Assembly: GCF_028747785.1 (NCBI RefSeq)
Contig: NZ_CP118158.1
Location: forward strand, 3,720,001 to 3,784,000
Length of the DNA stretch: 64,000 nucleotides
Source: Halosimplex aquaticum
GTDB taxonomy: Archaea > Halobacteriota > Halobacteria > Halobacteriales > Haloarculaceae
Reading direction: 5' to 3'
Made by a program: the position numbers and the translations under genes. Below the pieces are notes generated by a model, which saw only the letters and a list, made by a program, of their open reading frames with translations, did no database searches and had not been told where the DNA came from. Shown here piece by piece: positions 34,950-44,896 of the stretch. Each line of letters starts with the position of its first letter. The first letter of the stretch is position 1.

Positions 34950-35816
34950 ATGCGACTCGTCGACACCCACACGCACGCCTGGGGCCGCGACACGGACGAC
35001 CTCCCCTGGTACAGCGCCGACTTGCCCCCGGAGTGGTCCGGACCGTATCCCCACGAGACGCTGGTCTCCGACATGGACGAGGCGGGCGTCGACGAGGGCG
35101 TGCTGTTGCCGACGTCGATATACGGTCGAGGTGAGCGGGCCAACGAATACACGCTCCGCGCACTCGAAGCGCACCCAGACCGACTCTGGGGCGTCGGCGT
35201 GGCGGAGTACGACGCCGACGCGGCCGCCCTCCGCGAGAACGTCCGGCGCGCCACCGGTCACGAGCGGATGCTCGGCCTGCGGTTCCACGCCTGCTTCGAG
35301 TACGGCCAGACGCCCGGCGACCTCGACCCGACCGCCGACTGGTTCGCCGCGGCGGGCCTCGACCCGCTGTACGACGAACTGGCCGCCCGGGACGCCGCGG
35401 CGTTCGTCCTCGCCAAGCCCGACCAGCTCTCGACGCTGGCCTCGCTGGCCGACCGGCATCCCGACGTCCCGTTCGTCGTGGAACACCTCGGGTTCCCCGA
35501 CGCCGAGACGTCGCCGGCCGACGCGCCGTGGACCGACTTCGAGGCGCTGGCGGAGCGCGACAACGCCTACGTGAAGGTGAGTTCGATTCCCCGGACGTCC
35601 GGGGAGGCGTGGCCATACGAGAACGTCGCGGAGTACGTCGGACCGCTGCTGGAGTGGTTCGGCCCGGAGCGGCTGCTCCTGGGCTCGGACTACCCCTGGC
35701 TCGACGACTGGGCGACCTATCGGGAGTGTCTCACCTGGCCCGAGGAAGCCGACTACCTCTCCGCCCGCGATCTGTCGTATCTCTCCTACCGTACCTTCGA
35801 CCGGCTCCGTGGCTGA
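34950..35816 (+). CDS. amidohydrolase (TIM-barrel metal-dependent hydrolase)
   Basis: 288 residues from the ATG at 34950. It starts with RLVDTHTHAWG, the HxH metal-binding motif on the first barrel strand. Further signatures are LGLRFHACFE, FVVEHLGFPD (metal-binding His) and LLLGSDYPWLDDW (the late catalytic Asp). The set matches the amidohydrolase-2 subgroup that includes decarboxylases and lactonases. The substrate cannot be told. It stands alone, followed by 134 bp before the malic enzyme gene. Confidence 0.85.
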   Translation: MRLVDTHTHAWGRDTDDLPWYSADLPPEWSGPYPHETLVSDMDEAGVDEGVLLPTSIYGRGERANEYTLRALEAHPDRLWGVGVAEYDADAAALRENVRRATGHERMLGLRFHACFEYGQTPGDLDPTADWFAAAGLDPLYDELAARDAAAFVLAKPDQLSTLASLADRHPDVPFVVEHLGFPDAETSPADAPWTDFEALAERDNAYVKVSSIPRTSGEAWPYENVAEYVGPLLEWFGPERLLLGSDYPWLDDWATYRECLTWPEEADYLSARDLSYLSYRTFDRLRG

Positions 35817-35950
35817 CGAGGGTGGCAATCCGGCGAACGAGCGCGATGTGACGCCGGGCCACACACCGCCTTCCTCCCGCCCATACGGCCTTATACAGTT
35901 TTCAGACCCTATATCCCACATCTTTACCGTTTTGCTCGTGTATACGGGTT

Positions 35951-38209
35951 ATGACGCTCGAAGAGGACTCGCTGGAGTATCACCGGGAGGACCCGCCCGG
36001 GAAGATCGAGATACGGACGACGAAGTCGACGAGTACCCAACGGGACCTGAGCCTCGCGTACTCGCCGGGCGTGGCCGGTCCGTGCCGCGCCATCGACGAC
36101 GATCCGGAGAACGCCTACCAGTACACGGCGAAGGGCAACCTCGTCGGCGTGATCTCCGACGGAAGCGCGGTGCTCGGACTCGGCGACATCGGGCCGCAGG
36201 CCTCGAAGCCGGTCATGGAGGGCAAGGGCGTCCTGTTCAAGCGCTTCGCGGACATCGACGTCTTCGACATCGAGGTCGACCACACGGAGCCCGCGGAGTT
36301 CGTCGACGCCGTCGCGGGGATGGAGTCGACCTTCGGCGGGATCAACCTCGAAGACATCGCGGCACCGAAGTGCTTCGTCATCGAGGAGCGCCTGCGCGAG
36401 CGGATGGACATCCCCGTCTTCCACGACGACCAGCACGGAACGGCCATCATCAGCGGCGCGGCGCTGCTGAACGCCGTCGAGATCAGCGGGAAGGATCTCG
36501 GAGAACTGGAGGTCACCTTCGCCGGCGCGGGCGCGGCGGCGATCGCGACGGCGCGCTTCTATCTCTCGCTGGGCGTCCGCCGCGAGAACGTCACGATGGT
36601 CGACATCGACGGGATCTTGACGACCGAACGCGCCGAAGCGGGCGACCTCAACGAGTACAACCGCGAGTTCGCCCGGGACCTGCCCGAGGGCGACCTCGCC
36701 GACGCGATGGAGGGCGCCGACATGCTCGTCGGTCTCTCCGCGGGCGGGATCGTCGACCGGGAGATGGTCCGGTCGATGGCGGAGGACCCGATCATCTTCG
36801 CGATGGCGAACCCGAACCCGGAGATCGGCTACGAGGACGCCAAGAACGCCCGTGACGACACGGTCATCATGGCCACCGGGCGCTCGGACAACCCCAACCA
36901 GGTCAACAACGTCCTCGGGTTCCCGTTCCTGTTCCGTGGCGCGCTGGACGTGCGTGCGACGGAGATCAACGAGCCGATGAAGGTCGCGGCCGCGGAGGCG
37001 CTGGCGGACCTGGCGAAGCGGGACGTGCCCGACGCGGTCCGGAAGGCCTACGGCGACCAGCCCCTGCAGTTCGGGCCCGAGTACATCATCCCGAAGCCGC
37101 TCGACACGCGAGTGCTCTTCGAGGTGGCGCCCGCCGTCGCGGAGGCGGCGATGGAGAGCGGCGCCGCCCGCGACGAGATCGACCCGGACGCCTACGTCGA
37201 GCGACTCGAAGCCCGCCTCGGCAAGTCCCGGGAGATGATGCGTATCGTCCTCAACAAGGCCCAGACCGACCCAAAACGGCTCGCGCTCGCCGAGGGAGCG
37301 AACGAGAAGATCATCCGCGCGGCCTACCAGCTCGACGAGGAAGGCATCGCCGAGCCGGTCCTCATCGGCAATCGGACGACGATCGAGCGGAAGGTCGACG
37401 GGCTCGGATTGGACTTCGATCCCGAGGTGGTCGATCCGGCGGGCGACGACTACGAGGAGTACGTCGACCGGCTGTACGAACTCAGACAGCGCAAGGGGCT
37501 GACGCGCAAGGAGGCCGCCGAGACCGTCCGCGACGGCGACTACTTCGCGTCCGTGATGGTCGAGCGGGGCGACGCCGACGCGATGCTGACGGGTCTGACC
37601 CACCACTACCCCTCGGCGCTGCGCCCGCCGCTCGAAGTCATCGGGACCGCCGAGGGCGTCGAGCACGCCGCCGGCGTCTACATGCTGACCTTCAAGAACC
37701 GGGTGGTGTTCGTCGCCGACGCGACGGTCAACCAGAACCCGGACGACGAGACGCTCGCGGAAGTGACTCGCCACGCCGCCGGCGTCGCCCGGCGGTTCGA
37801 CGTCGAACCGCGTGCGGCGCTGCTGTCGTACTCGGACTTCGGAAGCGTCGACAACGAGGGGACTCGAAAGCCCCGCCGCGCGGCGAAGCGACTCCGTGAG
37901 GGCCCGGACGTCGACTTCCCCGTCGACGGGGAGATGCAGGCCGACACGGCCGTCGTCGAGGACCTCCTGGTCGGCGACTACGAGTTCGCCGAACTCGACG
38001 AGCCGGCGAACGTGCTCGTCCTGCCGAACCTCGAAGCGGGGAACATCGTCTACAAGCTCCTCCAGCGCCTCGGAGGCGCCGACGCCGTCGGCCCGATGCT
38101 GGCCGGGATGGACGAACCCGTCCACGTCCTCCAGCGCGACGACGAGGTCAAAGACATCGTGAATCTCGGCGCGGTCGCGACCATCGACGCGCAAGGGCCG
38201 TCCGAGTGA
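35951..38209 (+). CDS. maeB: NADP-dependent malic enzyme with C-terminal phosphotransacetylase domain
   Basis: 752 residues, the usual length of the MaeB fusion. The N-terminal malic enzyme part (about 1-420) contains [38 protein letters not shown] and the nucleotide-binding [10 protein letters not shown]. The C-terminal part (about 430-750) is a phosphate acetyltransferase-like domain with [17 protein letters not shown] and [11 protein letters not shown]. In bacterial MaeB this domain lacks transferase activity and mediates regulation by acetyl-CoA; the same is probable here. The enzyme decarboxylates malate to pyruvate, supplying NADPH and gluconeogenic or lipid precursors. Single gene with its own promoter region. 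Confidence 0.93.
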   Translation: MTLEEDSLEYHREDPPGKIEIRTTKSTSTQRDLSLAYSPGVAGPCRAIDDDPENAYQYTAKGNLVGVISDGSAVLGLGDIGPQASKPVMEGKGVLFKRFADIDVFDIEVDHTEPAEFVDAVAGMESTFGGINLEDIAAPKCFVIEERLRERMDIPVFHDDQHGTAIISGAALLNAVEISGKDLGELEVTFAGAGAAAIATARFYLSLGVRRENVTMVDIDGILTTERAEAGDLNEYNREFARDLPEGDLADAMEGADMLVGLSAGGIVDREMVRSMAEDPIIFAMANPNPEIGYEDAKNARDDTVIMATGRSDNPNQVNNVLGFPFLFRGALDVRATEINEPMKVAAAEALADLAKRDVPDAVRKAYGDQPLQFGPEYIIPKPLDTRVLFEVAPAVAEAAMESGAARDEIDPDAYVERLEARLGKSREMMRIVLNKAQTDPKRLALAEGANEKIIRAAYQLDEEGIAEPVLIGNRTTIERKVDGLGLDFDPEVVDPAGDDYEEYVDRLYELRQRKGLTRKEAAETVRDGDYFASVMVERGDADAMLTGLTHHYPSALRPPLEVIGTAEGVEHAAGVYMLTFKNRVVFVADATVNQNPDDETLAEVTRHAAGVARRFDVEPRAALLSYSDFGSVDNEGTRKPRRAAKRLREGPDVDFPVDGEMQADTAVVEDLLVGDYEFAELDEPANVLVLPNLEAGNIVYKLLQRLGGADAVGPMLAGMDEPVHVLQRDDEVKDIVNLGAVATIDAQGPSE

Positions 38210-38321
38210 GGGAGCGTCCGCCAAGTGTGCGAGTCGGTGCTCGTGCCGAGAGAACCTCTCGAACAACCTCGCTCCGCACGGCACGACCATATTTATTGAC
38301 GCGCTCGCCGACGCAGTGGAC

Positions 38322-39206
38322 ATGCCCACAGTCGGACTGATCGGCGTCGGCTACATCGGAAAGACGTTCCTCGACCGCCTCGCCGACGCAGAGTACGACG
38401 TCGTCGCGTACGACGTGGACGACTCGCAGCTCCGGGCGGCCGGAGACCGGGGCGCCACAGCGGCCGAGAGCCCCGCGGACGTGACGCGGCGGTCCGAGTT
38501 CGTCGTCCTCGCGCTCCCCGGGTCGCCGGAGGTCGAAGCGGTGATGGAGAGCGACGACGGGATACTGAGCGCCCTGTCGGCGGGCCAGACCGTCGTCGAC
38601 GCGACGACGACCCATCCCGACACGTCACGGGACTGCGAGCGGTGGTGCGAGGAGCGCGGCGCGTCGTTCGTCGAGGCCCCGATCACCCGCGCGGCGCCCC
38701 GAGAGGGCGCGCACATGATGGTCAGCGGGACCGACGAGAGCTACGAGTCCGCCCACGGCCTGATCGAAGCCCTCAGCGACGATCACCTCTACGTCGGCGC
38801 GGCCGGTTCGGCGACCGTCCTCAAGCTCGCCCTCCAGATGCGCTACGCCGGGCAGAACGCTCTCGACGCCGAGATCGTCGAGTTCACCCGCGACAACGGC
38901 GTCGATCCCGCCCACCTGCGGGAGTTCTTCGGCATGGACGTCTGGGAGCAGTACCTCGACCGTGAGTTCGAACAGGGAATAGAGGGACTCGGCGGCCTCG
39001 CGATCTGGCACAAGGACCTCGGCTACGCCCGCGAGGTGGCCCGAGAGAACAACACGGCGCTCCCGATGAACGCCGCCGTCCACGAGGCGTACAAAGCGAC
39101 GATCCGCCGGGCCGGTCCGGAGGAGGGTCACGCGGCGACACTCCTCCGGTACTGGGAACTGCTCAACGACGCCGCCGACCGGGAGTTCCAACCGGCCGAC
39201 CGGTGA
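38322..39206 (+). CDS. NAD(P)-dependent oxidoreductase of the 3-hydroxyisobutyrate dehydrogenase family
   Basis: 294 residues from the ATG at 38322 (MPTVGLIGVGYIG); a GTG two codons upstream is possible. The Rossmann motif GLIGVGYIGKTFLD is at the N-terminus. VDATTTHPDTSRDCE and FVEAPITRAAPREGAHMMVSG correspond to the substrate-binding region, and KLALQMRYAGQNALDAE carries the expected catalytic lysine. The family reduces or oxidises beta-hydroxyacids. Exact substrate unknown. An AT-rich ATATTTATT about 25 bp upstream may be its TATA box. Confidence 0.85.
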   Translation: MPTVGLIGVGYIGKTFLDRLADAEYDVVAYDVDDSQLRAAGDRGATAAESPADVTRRSEFVVLALPGSPEVEAVMESDDGILSALSAGQTVVDATTTHPDTSRDCERWCEERGASFVEAPITRAAPREGAHMMVSGTDESYESAHGLIEALSDDHLYVGAAGSATVLKLALQMRYAGQNALDAEIVEFTRDNGVDPAHLREFFGMDVWEQYLDREFEQGIEGLGGLAIWHKDLGYAREVARENNTALPMNAAVHEAYKATIRRAGPEEGHAATLLRYWELLNDAADREFQPADR

Positions 39207-39259
39207 GTCCCCGGCGACCGTGCGGCGCCTTTTAGAGACTGCGCGTGGGAACCCGCTGT

Positions 39260-40249
39260 ATGCACGTTCTCGTCACCCTTCCAGAGGGAGAGTTCAGAGA
39301 GTCGTTCTTCCCGTCCGCGCTCCGCGAACGGGTGGAATCGCTGGGGACGGTCGAGTGGAACCCGAAGGCCGAGAACTTCTCGGAGGCCGAACTCCGCGAG
39401 CGCATCGACGGCGTCGACGTGCTCGTGACGGGTTGGGGGAGTCCGCGAGTCACCGCCGACGTGGTGGCGGCGGCGGACGACCTGGCGCTCGTCGCCCACA
39501 CCGGCGGCAGCGTCGCCTCGCTCGTCTCCGAGGCGGTCTACGACGCGGGGATCCCCGTCGTCAGCGCCAACGACGTGATGGCCGACCACACCGCCGAGCA
39601 CGCGCTGACTCTCCTGCTCTCGCAGTTGCGCGCCGTCCCGGAACTCGACCGGGCGATGGAAGACGGCGCGTGGGACGCCAGGGAGACGGATATCCGGACG
39701 CTCCACGGGGCCGACGTCGGGCTCGTCGGACTCGGCACCATCGGTCGGAAGCTCCTCGACCACTTCGCCGCGTTCGAGCCGTCGGTCTCGGTCTACGACC
39801 CCTACGTCGACCCCGAGGAGCTGTCGGCGTGGTCGTTCGCGTCGCTGGCGGATCTAGACGGCGCGCTCGACTCGGAGGTCGTCTCGATCCACGCCGCGCG
39901 CACCGAGGAGACCATCGGGATGATCGACGCCGAGCGGCTGTCGCAGATCCCCGACGGCGCGCTGCTGGTCAACACCGCCCGAGCGGAACTGATCGAGGAG
40001 GAACCGCTCCTCGAAGAACTGCGCACCGGCCGCATCTCCGCGGCGCTGGACGTCTACCACGAGGAGCCGCTCCCCGCCGATCACGAACTCCGGTCGCTCG
40101 ACAACGTCCTCACCACGCCGCACGTCGGAGGATCGGAGATCCGTCCCCCACTGACAGCCGCCGTCCTCGACGACGTCGAACACCTCCGGGCCGGCGAGGC
40201 ACTCGAACACCGGATCCCGCGCGAGCAGTGGGCCACGATGACGCGATAG
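39260..40249 (+). CDS. D-isomer-specific 2-hydroxyacid dehydrogenase
   Basis: 329 residues from the ATG at 39260 (MHVLVTLPEGE). It has the bipartite fold of the family. The NAD-binding motif is GLVGLGTIGRKLLD, the region carrying the catalytic Arg is HAARTEET, the Glu region is RAELIEEEPLLEEL, and the catalytic His lies in LTTPHVGGSEI. It may reduce glyoxylate, hydroxypyruvate or a related 2-oxoacid; the sequence does not decide. It is on the same strand as the preceding dehydrogenase but separated by about 50 bp, so co-transcription is possible. Confidence 0.88.
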   Translation: MHVLVTLPEGEFRESFFPSALRERVESLGTVEWNPKAENFSEAELRERIDGVDVLVTGWGSPRVTADVVAAADDLALVAHTGGSVASLVSEAVYDAGIPVVSANDVMADHTAEHALTLLLSQLRAVPELDRAMEDGAWDARETDIRTLHGADVGLVGLGTIGRKLLDHFAAFEPSVSVYDPYVDPEELSAWSFASLADLDGALDSEVVSIHAARTEETIGMIDAERLSQIPDGALLVNTARAELIEEEPLLEELRTGRISAALDVYHEEPLPADHELRSLDNVLTTPHVGGSEIRPPLTAAVLDDVEHLRAGEALEHRIPREQWATMTR

Positions 40250-40317
40250 ACCGGTCGAGAGGCCGATCGAGTGCAGTTCCGAGGGACGACGTTCCCCTCG
40301 ACTCGGCCCGCTGATCC

Positions 40318-40371
40318 CGAACATCGTTCGGCTCCCGGGCCGAACGATTCGGTTTTGGACGAACATGTTCG
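40318..40371. promoter_or_regulatory. three CGAA...TTCG dyads upstream of the HTH-10 regulator gene
   Basis: Dyads are CGAAC-ATC-GTTCG at 40318-40330, CCGAA-CGA-TTCGG at 40340-40352 and CGAAC-AT-GTTCG at 40360-40371. Their centres are about 20-22 bp apart, so they face the same side of the helix. The last ends 37 bp before the ATG at 40409. The 12-mer CGAACATGTTCG recurs upstream of the nos operon at 48486-48497. They are probably binding sites of a regulator, perhaps of this gene's own product, and resemble my recollection of the CGAAC/GTTCG motif of denitrification genes controlled by NarO in Haloferax. Confidence 0.72.
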
Positions 40372-40408
40372 GGAACACTGATAGCCCTCGGCGCTCGTAG
40401 AACTAGCT

Positions 40409-41071
40409 ATGCCCCGTGCGAAACTGGAGATCACCGTGCCGGACTCGGTCTGGATCGGTGACCTCTCTCGGAACCATCCGGGCGCACAGTTCGAGATCCT
40501 GACCGTCTTCCCGAAAGAGGAAGGAGGCGTCGCGCTGACCGAGATAACCGCCGACGTCGTCGAGGAGGTCGTCCTCGAGATGGACGAGTACGACGCCGTC
40601 ACGAACACGGAGTTCCTCCAGCGGACCGACGAGACGGCGCTGGTGCAGTTCGAGACCTCCAATCCGGTGCTCCTCCTGCCCGTCCGCAACGCCGGGACGC
40701 CGCTCGAACTGCCCTTCACGGTCGTCGACGGGTCGGTCACGTGGGAGGTCACGGCCCCGCGGGACCGCCTCTCCACCCTGGGCGACCAGCTCCGGCAGTT
40801 CGGCATCGACTTCGAGGTGCTCGCCGTCCGCCAGGAGATGGAGACCGAGCAGTTGCTCACGCCGAAACAGCACCGACTCGTCCAGACGGCGGTCGAGGAG
40901 GGCTACTACGACACGCCCCGCGAGTGCACGCTGACCGAACTCGCCGAGGAGGCCGACATCGCCAAGTCCACCTGCAGCGAGACGCTCCACCGCGCAGAGG
41001 AGAAGATCGTCAAGGAGTTCACCGACGACGCGGACCTCTCCGACGACCGCGTCCCGCCCGTGCGGGCCTAG
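40409..41071 (+). CDS. HTH-10 (bacterio-opsin activator type) transcriptional regulator
   Basis: 220 residues. The C-terminal domain, about 150-205, is the haloarchaeal HTH-10 fold: LLTPKQHRLVQTAVEEGYYD, then CTLTELAEEADIAKST and ETLHRAEEKIVKEF. The N-terminal domain of about 140 residues is the GAF-like or bacterioopsin-activator sensor half (DSVWIGDLSRNHPG), without a cysteine cluster. Related proteins include DmsR and NarO. It faces away from the nos cluster next door, and both have the same palindrome upstream, so control of nitrous oxide reduction in response to low oxygen or N-oxides is a reasonable inference. Confidence 0.85.
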   Translation: MPRAKLEITVPDSVWIGDLSRNHPGAQFEILTVFPKEEGGVALTEITADVVEEVVLEMDEYDAVTNTEFLQRTDETALVQFETSNPVLLLPVRNAGTPLELPFTVVDGSVTWEVTAPRDRLSTLGDQLRQFGIDFEVLAVRQEMETEQLLTPKQHRLVQTAVEEGYYDTPRECTLTELAEEADIAKSTCSETLHRAEEKIVKEFTDDADLSDDRVPPVRA

Positions 41072-41184
41072 ACTCCGTCCGTTTCCGCTCTTTCATCATC
41101 CGAGTCGCCCGTAGCGACGCCCGCTGCGTTCGATCGAACGCCCGAGACAGGTCGGAGGTATCGCTCTGTTCGGAAAGAGGAGTT

Positions 41185-41508
41185 CTAATCTCGCTCTCTT
41201 TCAGAGGACTTCTGATCCGTCTCTTCGCTCTTCCGAAGCTGCCTGACCAGGTTCAGGTGCATGAGATGGAGATGCATTCCGATGCCGAACAGCAGCAGCC
41301 CCATGCCCACGAATATCAGCGGCAGGAGGATCGCGTTGACCGCGCTCGCGGCGGAGTCGAGGTTTTCCGGTAACAGCGTCACGGCCGCGAGGAGGAACGC
41401 GCCGACGATCACTCCGAGACCCGCCTTCACGAACCGGGAGTAGCGGCCGACCTGCTTGAGTCGGTCTTCGATCCGTCCCGTATCCGTAGTGTTGTCGTCT
41501 GAAGACAT
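41185..41508 (-). CDS. small membrane protein at the end of the nos cluster
   Basis: 107 residues with a charged N-terminus, two hydrophobic helices (about 33-48 and 60-80, LLPLIFVGMGLLLFGIGM) and an interesting HLHLMHLNLV segment rich in His and Met, possible metal ligands, before a charged tail. No family recognised. It is on the nos strand, 175 bp after nosY. It might be a copper-handling or unrelated membrane protein. Confidence 0.65.
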   Translation of the reverse strand: MSSDDNTTDTGRIEDRLKQVGRYSRFVKAGLGVIVGAFLLAAVTLLPENLDSAASAVNAILLPLIFVGMGLLLFGIGMHLHLMHLNLVRQLRKSEETDQKSSERERD

Positions 41509-41683
41509 CTATCCGGGTCACGACCGTAATTGACGCGCGCTCGGGCTATCGATCCCGGAGTCGGGTTCCGCGAGCGGCATTTCGTAGACCGTCGCCCGCG
41601 ACAGAGTAAGCCGATGTGCCTGCTGTCGCATGCGCGGCTGTCGAGTAGGAGAACGCCCGAGTGCGCGTAATCGAACCGAACTC

Positions 41684-42604
41684 TCAGGCGCGCTGGGCCA
41701 GCAGCCGGCCGCCGACCGCGATCGGCACGACGACCCAGAGCGCGAGCCCGGCCAGCAAGGCAGGCGTCGAGACGGCCGTGGTCGCGAGGACTGCACCCGC
41801 ACCGCCGCCGCTCGTCGGCACCAGCGAGAGGACGACCAGCCTGAGCACGTCGGCCGGGTTGGCGACGACGAGCGTGCTCAGGAGCCAGCCGGGCGGGTCG
41901 ACGGCGACGACGAACCCCAGCGCGACCAGGTCGTAGACGAGGACGAACCAGACCCACGCGAGCAGCGCGCCCCCGAGCGCGCGCGCCTTCTCCGCGGCCG
42001 CCGCGGAGAGACACACGCCGAGCGCGAGGAACGCGACGCCGACGATCACCGCGGTCAGCAGGTAATGGAGGTAGGCGGGCAGGACTGCCGGCCTGAATCG
42101 GAGCGCGACGACGACCGCCCCGGCGCCAAGTCCCAGGGCCGTCCCGACGGCGAACGTCGCAGCGCGACCGAGGAACTTCCCGGCCAGCAGCGCGGTCCGG
42201 CCGAGCGGGACCGAGAGCAGTAGCTCCAGCGTCCCGCGTTCGTCCGCACCGACGACGGTCCCGTAGCCGAGCGCGAGCGCCGCCAGCGGGACGAGGTAGA
42301 CCGACAGCTCCCCGAGCGTCACGAGCAGCGTCCCGGCCACGGTGGGGCCAGCCGCGGTCCCCGTCAGACCGACGACGGCCAGCGAGAACGCGCCGAACAG
42401 CAGCGCCAGCCCGTGAGTCCAGCGAGCGCGGGAGAGCACCCGGTACTCCCGCCGGGCGACGCCGAGCATCTGGCGTCCGGTCTCTACCGAGAACGCCACC
42501 TCCGGCTCGGCGGTCGCGTGTGCGGCCGCACCGCCGTCGGGACGGGCGGACGGCTCCTCGCTCTCGCCGTGACCGTCGTCTCGGTCGGATCGAGAGTCCG
42601 TCAT
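41684..42604 (-). CDS. nosY: ABC transporter permease NosY
   Basis: 306 residues. A hydrophilic N-terminal tail of about 45 residues, rich in Asp and Glu, is followed by six predicted membrane segments. GADERGTLELLLSVPLGRT is the cytoplasmic signature of NosY and related ABC-2 permeases. With NosF it forms the transporter that, with periplasmic NosD, is needed for maturation of the copper-sulfide CuZ centre of nitrous oxide reductase. Its ATG overlaps the nosF stop by four bases. Confidence 0.9.
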   Translation of the reverse strand: MTDSRSDRDDGHGESEEPSARPDGGAAAHATAEPEVAFSVETGRQMLGVARREYRVLSRARWTHGLALLFGAFSLAVVGLTGTAAGPTVAGTLLVTLGELSVYLVPLAALALGYGTVVGADERGTLELLLSVPLGRTALLAGKFLGRAATFAVGTALGLGAGAVVVALRFRPAVLPAYLHYLLTAVIVGVAFLALGVCLSAAAAEKARALGGALLAWVWFVLVYDLVALGFVVAVDPPGWLLSTLVVANPADVLRLVVLSLVPTSGGGAGAVLATTAVSTPALLAGLALWVVVPIAVGGRLLAQRA

Positions 42605-43515
42605 GCGCGCTCACCTCCGGGCGCGATAACCTCACGAACCGCCGTTTCCAGATCGGGCTCGTCCACGCGCACCGACTCGGGGTCGGTGTCGACGAGTGCT
42701 GACAGCGCCTCGGTGTTCGACGAGCGCGAAACGACCAGTTCGAGATCGGTCTCACCGGCTGTCAGTGCTGCCTCGGGCAGCGCCGACTGAACTGCCCCGG
42801 TCGCGGCAGCGAGAGCGGCGTCGTCGGCGTAGTCGGCCGTGATCGTGACCGTCTCGCCGGCACTGCGGACGACCTCGTCGACCGTGCCGACAGCCCGGAC
42901 CGTCCCGTCGTCGAGGACGGCGACCCGGTCACACAGCGCCTCGACCTCGCCGAGGGCGTGCGTGCTGAGGACGACCGTCACGTCCCGCTCGTCGCGGACG
43001 CGCTCGACGACGCGGTTGAACGCGTCGACCCCGGCGGGGTCGAGTCCCGCGGTCGGTTCGTCGAGCAGCAGCACGTCGGGGTCGCCCAGGAGCGCGACCG
43101 CGAGACCGAGCCGGCGGTTCATCCCGTTGGAGTAGCCGCCGACGCGGCGGTCGCCCGCGTCGCCGAGACCGACGACCGAAAGCAACGTGTCGACGTCTGC
43201 GGCCTCGACTCCGCGCATGTCGGCGTAGTACCCGAGTACCTCCGCGCCGGTAAGTGCGGGCTGGAAGCCGGCGTGTTCCGGCAGGTAGCCGACTCGCTCG
43301 CGGACGTGGGTGCCGCCGGTGGGGTCGACGCCGGCGACGCGGACAGTACCGGAGTCGGGCGTCTCGTGGCCGACGAGCAGGCGGAACAGCGTCGTCTTGC
43401 CCGCGCCGTTCGTGCCGACAAGGCCGAGCGATGCGCCCGACGGGACGGACAGCGAGACGCCGTCTACCGCGGCGACGTCGCCGTACCGCTTCGTAACGTC
43501 AGTGACTTCGATCAT
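42601..43515 (-). CDS. nosF: ABC transporter ATP-binding protein NosF
   Basis: 304 residues with all ABC ATPase motifs: Walker A GTNGAGKTTLF, signature GGYSNGMNRRLG (in place of LSGGQ), Walker B DVLLLDEPTAGLDP and the switch His in VLSTHALGEVE. It energises NosY. Its start lies within the end of nosD (17-bp overlap), and it overlaps nosY by four bases, so the three genes are translationally coupled. Confidence 0.93.
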   Translation of the reverse strand: MIEVTDVTKRYGDVAAVDGVSLSVPSGASLGLVGTNGAGKTTLFRLLVGHETPDSGTVRVAGVDPTGGTHVRERVGYLPEHAGFQPALTGAEVLGYYADMRGVEAADVDTLLSVVGLGDAGDRRVGGYSNGMNRRLGLAVALLGDPDVLLLDEPTAGLDPAGVDAFNRVVERVRDERDVTVVLSTHALGEVEALCDRVAVLDDGTVRAVGTVDEVVRSAGETVTITADYADDAALAAATGAVQSALPEAALTAGETDLELVVSRSSNTEALSALVDTDPESVRVDEPDLETAVREVIAPGGERA

Positions 43516-44893
43516 AGTACTCTCTCCAGTCGTGGGGCGGGTCGACGAGCGGTCTGTGGTCGACGACGCCGGGGGCTTCGATCACCGGCAGAGTGCGTTC
43601 GGCGAGTCGCACCACCTCGAAGGCCGGACTGCCGGTGAAGACGCTCGCCTTCGGGTGTTCGCGGGTGAGGTGCTCGACCATCCCGGCCGGACGGTAGCGC
43701 GTCTCGCTGACGCCGTCGTCGTCCACGTCGCGGGCGCCGGCGCCGGCCCAGTAGTTGCCGACCGATTCGTTCCAGACGACCTGCTGCCCGAGGTCGGCGC
43801 GGACCTGCAGGCGGTTGCGCGCGAACGTGTTGTGGTGGACCTCCGCGCGAACGCTCCCCGCGGAGACGTGCACGCCGACTGCGTTACCCGCGACGAGGTT
43901 GCGGGCGATCTCGTTGTCGACGGCGTTGTAGACGAACAGGCCGTTGCCGTTGCCGACGACGTGGTTTCCGCGGACCGTCGTGTGGTCGATGCCCTTGATC
44001 ATGATGCCGTGGCCGCTCTGGCCGGTGTTGTTCACGGCCGTGTTGTTCAGGATCGAGAGACCCTCCGAGAGCATCAGCGCGTAGCCGGCGTCGTTGCCGA
44101 CCGCGGTGTTGTTCGCCAGCCGGCAGTCGTTGGAGTACATGTAGTGGACGCCGTAGCGGAGGTCCCACAGCGTGTTGTTGCGCGCCTCGACGCCCTCTGC
44201 CCACGAGTAGTAGATGCCGTCGCGGGCGTCGGTGATCCGGTTGTCCGCCACGTAGGCGTCGGTCGCTTCGTACAGCTGGATGCCGTTGCCGCGGTCCGTC
44301 CGCGGTTGGACCTCTTCGCGGCCGACGACCGTGTTGCCGACGAGGTGCACGTCCGCAGCGCCGTCGACCCAGATGCCGAACGTCGTCCCGGTGATCCGAC
44401 TGTCGCGCACGGTGGCGCCCTCGCCGGCGATCCAGACGGCGGCGTCGTTGCCTTCCGTCGAGTAGCCGGAGTTGCGGACCCACAACCCGTCGACGGTGAC
44501 GCCCGTGGCGTTGAGGACGAGCACGTCGCCTTCGCCCGTCCCGTCGATGACCGGACGGGAGTCGGCACCGTCGGCGCGTCGGACCGTCAGGTTCGGCGTC
44601 TCGACGACGACCGCGCGCTCGGGGTCGAACCGTCCGCGGAGCGCGACGGTGTCGCCGGGCCGGGCGGCGTCGAGCGCCCCGTCGAGCGAGCCGTAGCGCT
44701 CGCCGTCGACGGTGGCGACGCCGGACTCGTCGGTCGCCCGGAAGTCGAACGACTCGGGGACGCCGGCGTCGAAGGAGACCTCGTCGCCGGTCGGCGTCGC
44801 CTCCGTCGGGACCGCGACGACCGTCCCGACGGAGGCGACGAGCAGCACCGCCGCGAGCGCAGCGAAGACCCTGTCGACGGACGGTCGCCGCAC
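43499..44893 (-). CDS. nosD: periplasmic copper-site maturation protein NosD
   Basis: 464 residues. An N-terminal signal sequence (VFAALAAVLLVASVGTVVA) exports it. The body is a right-handed beta-helix of CASH-type repeats, visible as recurring NNT and xGxx(V/I)xxN units such as WDLRYGVHYMYSNDC and NTAVNNTGQSG. It works outside the membrane with NosF/NosY in assembling the CuZ site of NosZ. It directly follows the 271-residue membrane protein gene with only three bases between. Confidence 0.92.
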   Translation of the reverse strand: MRRPSVDRVFAALAAVLLVASVGTVVAVPTEATPTGDEVSFDAGVPESFDFRATDESGVATVDGERYGSLDGALDAARPGDTVALRGRFDPERAVVVETPNLTVRRADGADSRPVIDGTGEGDVLVLNATGVTVDGLWVRNSGYSTEGNDAAVWIAGEGATVRDSRITGTTFGIWVDGAADVHLVGNTVVGREEVQPRTDRGNGIQLYEATDAYVADNRITDARDGIYYSWAEGVEARNNTLWDLRYGVHYMYSNDCRLANNTAVGNDAGYALMLSEGLSILNNTAVNNTGQSGHGIMIKGIDHTTVRGNHVVGNGNGLFVYNAVDNEIARNLVAGNAVGVHVSAGSVRAEVHHNTFARNRLQVRADLGQQVVWNESVGNYWAGAGARDVDDDGVSETRYRPAGMVEHLTREHPKASVFTGSPAFEVVRLAERTLPVIEAPGVVDHRPLVDPPHDWREYYDRSH

Positions 44894-44896
44894 GGG

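Noticed and set aside
35924..38329. Very long minus-strand frame opposite the malic enzyme gene (801 codons)
   Set aside because: It is the antisense shadow of a well-recognised gene in GC-rich DNA; the translation is Arg/Val/Asp-rich without motifs.
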